A stretch of 21,986 bases of DNA from an uncultured Parasutterella sp. (GTDB lineage: Bacteria > Pseudomonadota > Gammaproteobacteria > Burkholderiales > Burkholderiaceae_F), in assembly GCA_900766055.1 (NCBI GenBank), contig CAAFTZ010000165.1, positions 1-21,986 of the forward strand, given 5' to 3'. Positions 21,893-21,986 of this stretch are shown in pieces. Position 1 is the stretch's first letter, and each line of letters opens with the position of its first letter. The translations under genes and the position numbers were made by a program. The notes beneath the pieces were generated by a model. The model worked only from the letters and a program-made list of their open reading frames with translations. It was not told the origin of the DNA and did no database searches.

Positions 21893-21986
21893 GGCTCTCG
21901 TTTGGCGGACTACGTTGGTTGAGAATATATAGGCAGTGCGCCAGTTCGGCGCTACATATACAGGCAGGTGAAAGTCCTGTCCCGGT
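21893..21986 (+). ncRNA. Structured RNA, candidate IscB-associated omega RNA (HEARO), truncated by window end
   Basis: From GGCTCTCG to the window end nearly every base can be placed in a stem: TCTC (21896-21899) with GAGA (21921-21924); a long hairpin TATAT-GT-GCGCC with GGCGC-AC-ATATA (21926-21960, AGTTC loop); and GGCAGG with CCTGTC (21963-21968, 21976-21981, one G-U). The order GGCTCT, GGTTGA, AGGC, then a hairpin ending near CCCGG, recalls IscB omega RNAs as I remember them; these guide an HNH/RuvC nuclease encoded just downstream. A group II intron 5' end (GTGCG at 21936-21940) is the main alternative. The iscB gene, if present, lies beyond the window, so the assignment is tentative. 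Confidence 0.45.

Noticed and set aside
21936..21986. Group II intron 5' end (GTGCG start)
   Set aside because: Not excluded. It was ranked below the omega-RNA reading because the upstream bases 21893-21935 are also structured and match that pattern; kept as the alternative.
1..21986. CRISPR array, tRNA or rRNA genes
   Set aside because: No regularly spaced repeats, cloverleaf or rRNA-like sequence was seen by eye.

Overview
The window looks like the chromosome of a host-associated betaproteobacterium. Burkholderiales family Sutterellaceae (Parasutterella/Sutterella type) is my best guess. This rests on intermediate GC, a Tat-exported fumarate-reductase-like flavoprotein, amino-acid/organic-acid genes instead of sugar-uptake operons, and a Dba-DsbI thiol oxidase pair of the kind known from Campylobacter and Helicobacter. 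No rRNA or taxonomic marker is present, so the assignment is inference.

Region by region: (1) 1-5100 is a visibly AT-richer defence island. It holds two half-hsdS units flanked by near-identical direct repeats, an intact type I restriction subunit (hsdR), and a GIY-YIG/DUF4357-like nuclease gene. The methylase gene hsdM would lie to the left, outside the window. (2) 5122-9902 carries a leftward M20 amidohydrolase, a rightward pair (multi-pass transporter plus cytoplasmic gamma-glutamyltransferase-like hydrolase), and a small leftward unknown gene. (3) 10069-11667 is a lone AAA-ATPase/PD-(D/E)XK protein. (4) 11769-17709 is a catabolic/respiratory block: a Tat flavoprotein reductase (leftward), a divergent two-subunit UxaA/SuyAB-like dehydratase or lyase (rightward), and a convergent leftward operon of creatininase-family hydrolase, DUF3311-like small membrane protein and sodium:solute symporter. 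(5) 17710-18226 is a regulatory gap with a perfect 20-bp palindrome of CRP type. (6) 18227-19949 is a Dba-like 55-aa membrane peptide translationally close to DsbI, a DsbB domain fused to a periplasmic beta-propeller. (7) 20007-21449 is a leftward MATE efflux protein. (8) 21450-21986 has no confident protein gene, but ends in nested hairpins followed by a highly structured stretch. That stretch resembles the start of an IscB-associated omega RNA (HEARO) or, less likely, a group II intron 5' end, running off the window.

Genes appear to cooperate as follows. The restriction operon and its nuclease neighbour are probably antiviral. The transporter/GGT-like pair and the symporter/creatininase/dehydratase block look like uptake and hydrolysis modules for small amides, gamma-glutamyl compounds or hydroxy acids. 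The periplasmic flavoprotein probably uses an organic acceptor for anaerobic respiration. Dba-DsbI serves periplasmic disulfide formation. The items most worth following up are the 3'-end structured RNA, the shuffled-looking hsdS halves, the Dba-DsbI pair with one visible DsbB cysteine pair, and the flavoprotein lacking a usual fumarate-binding histidine.
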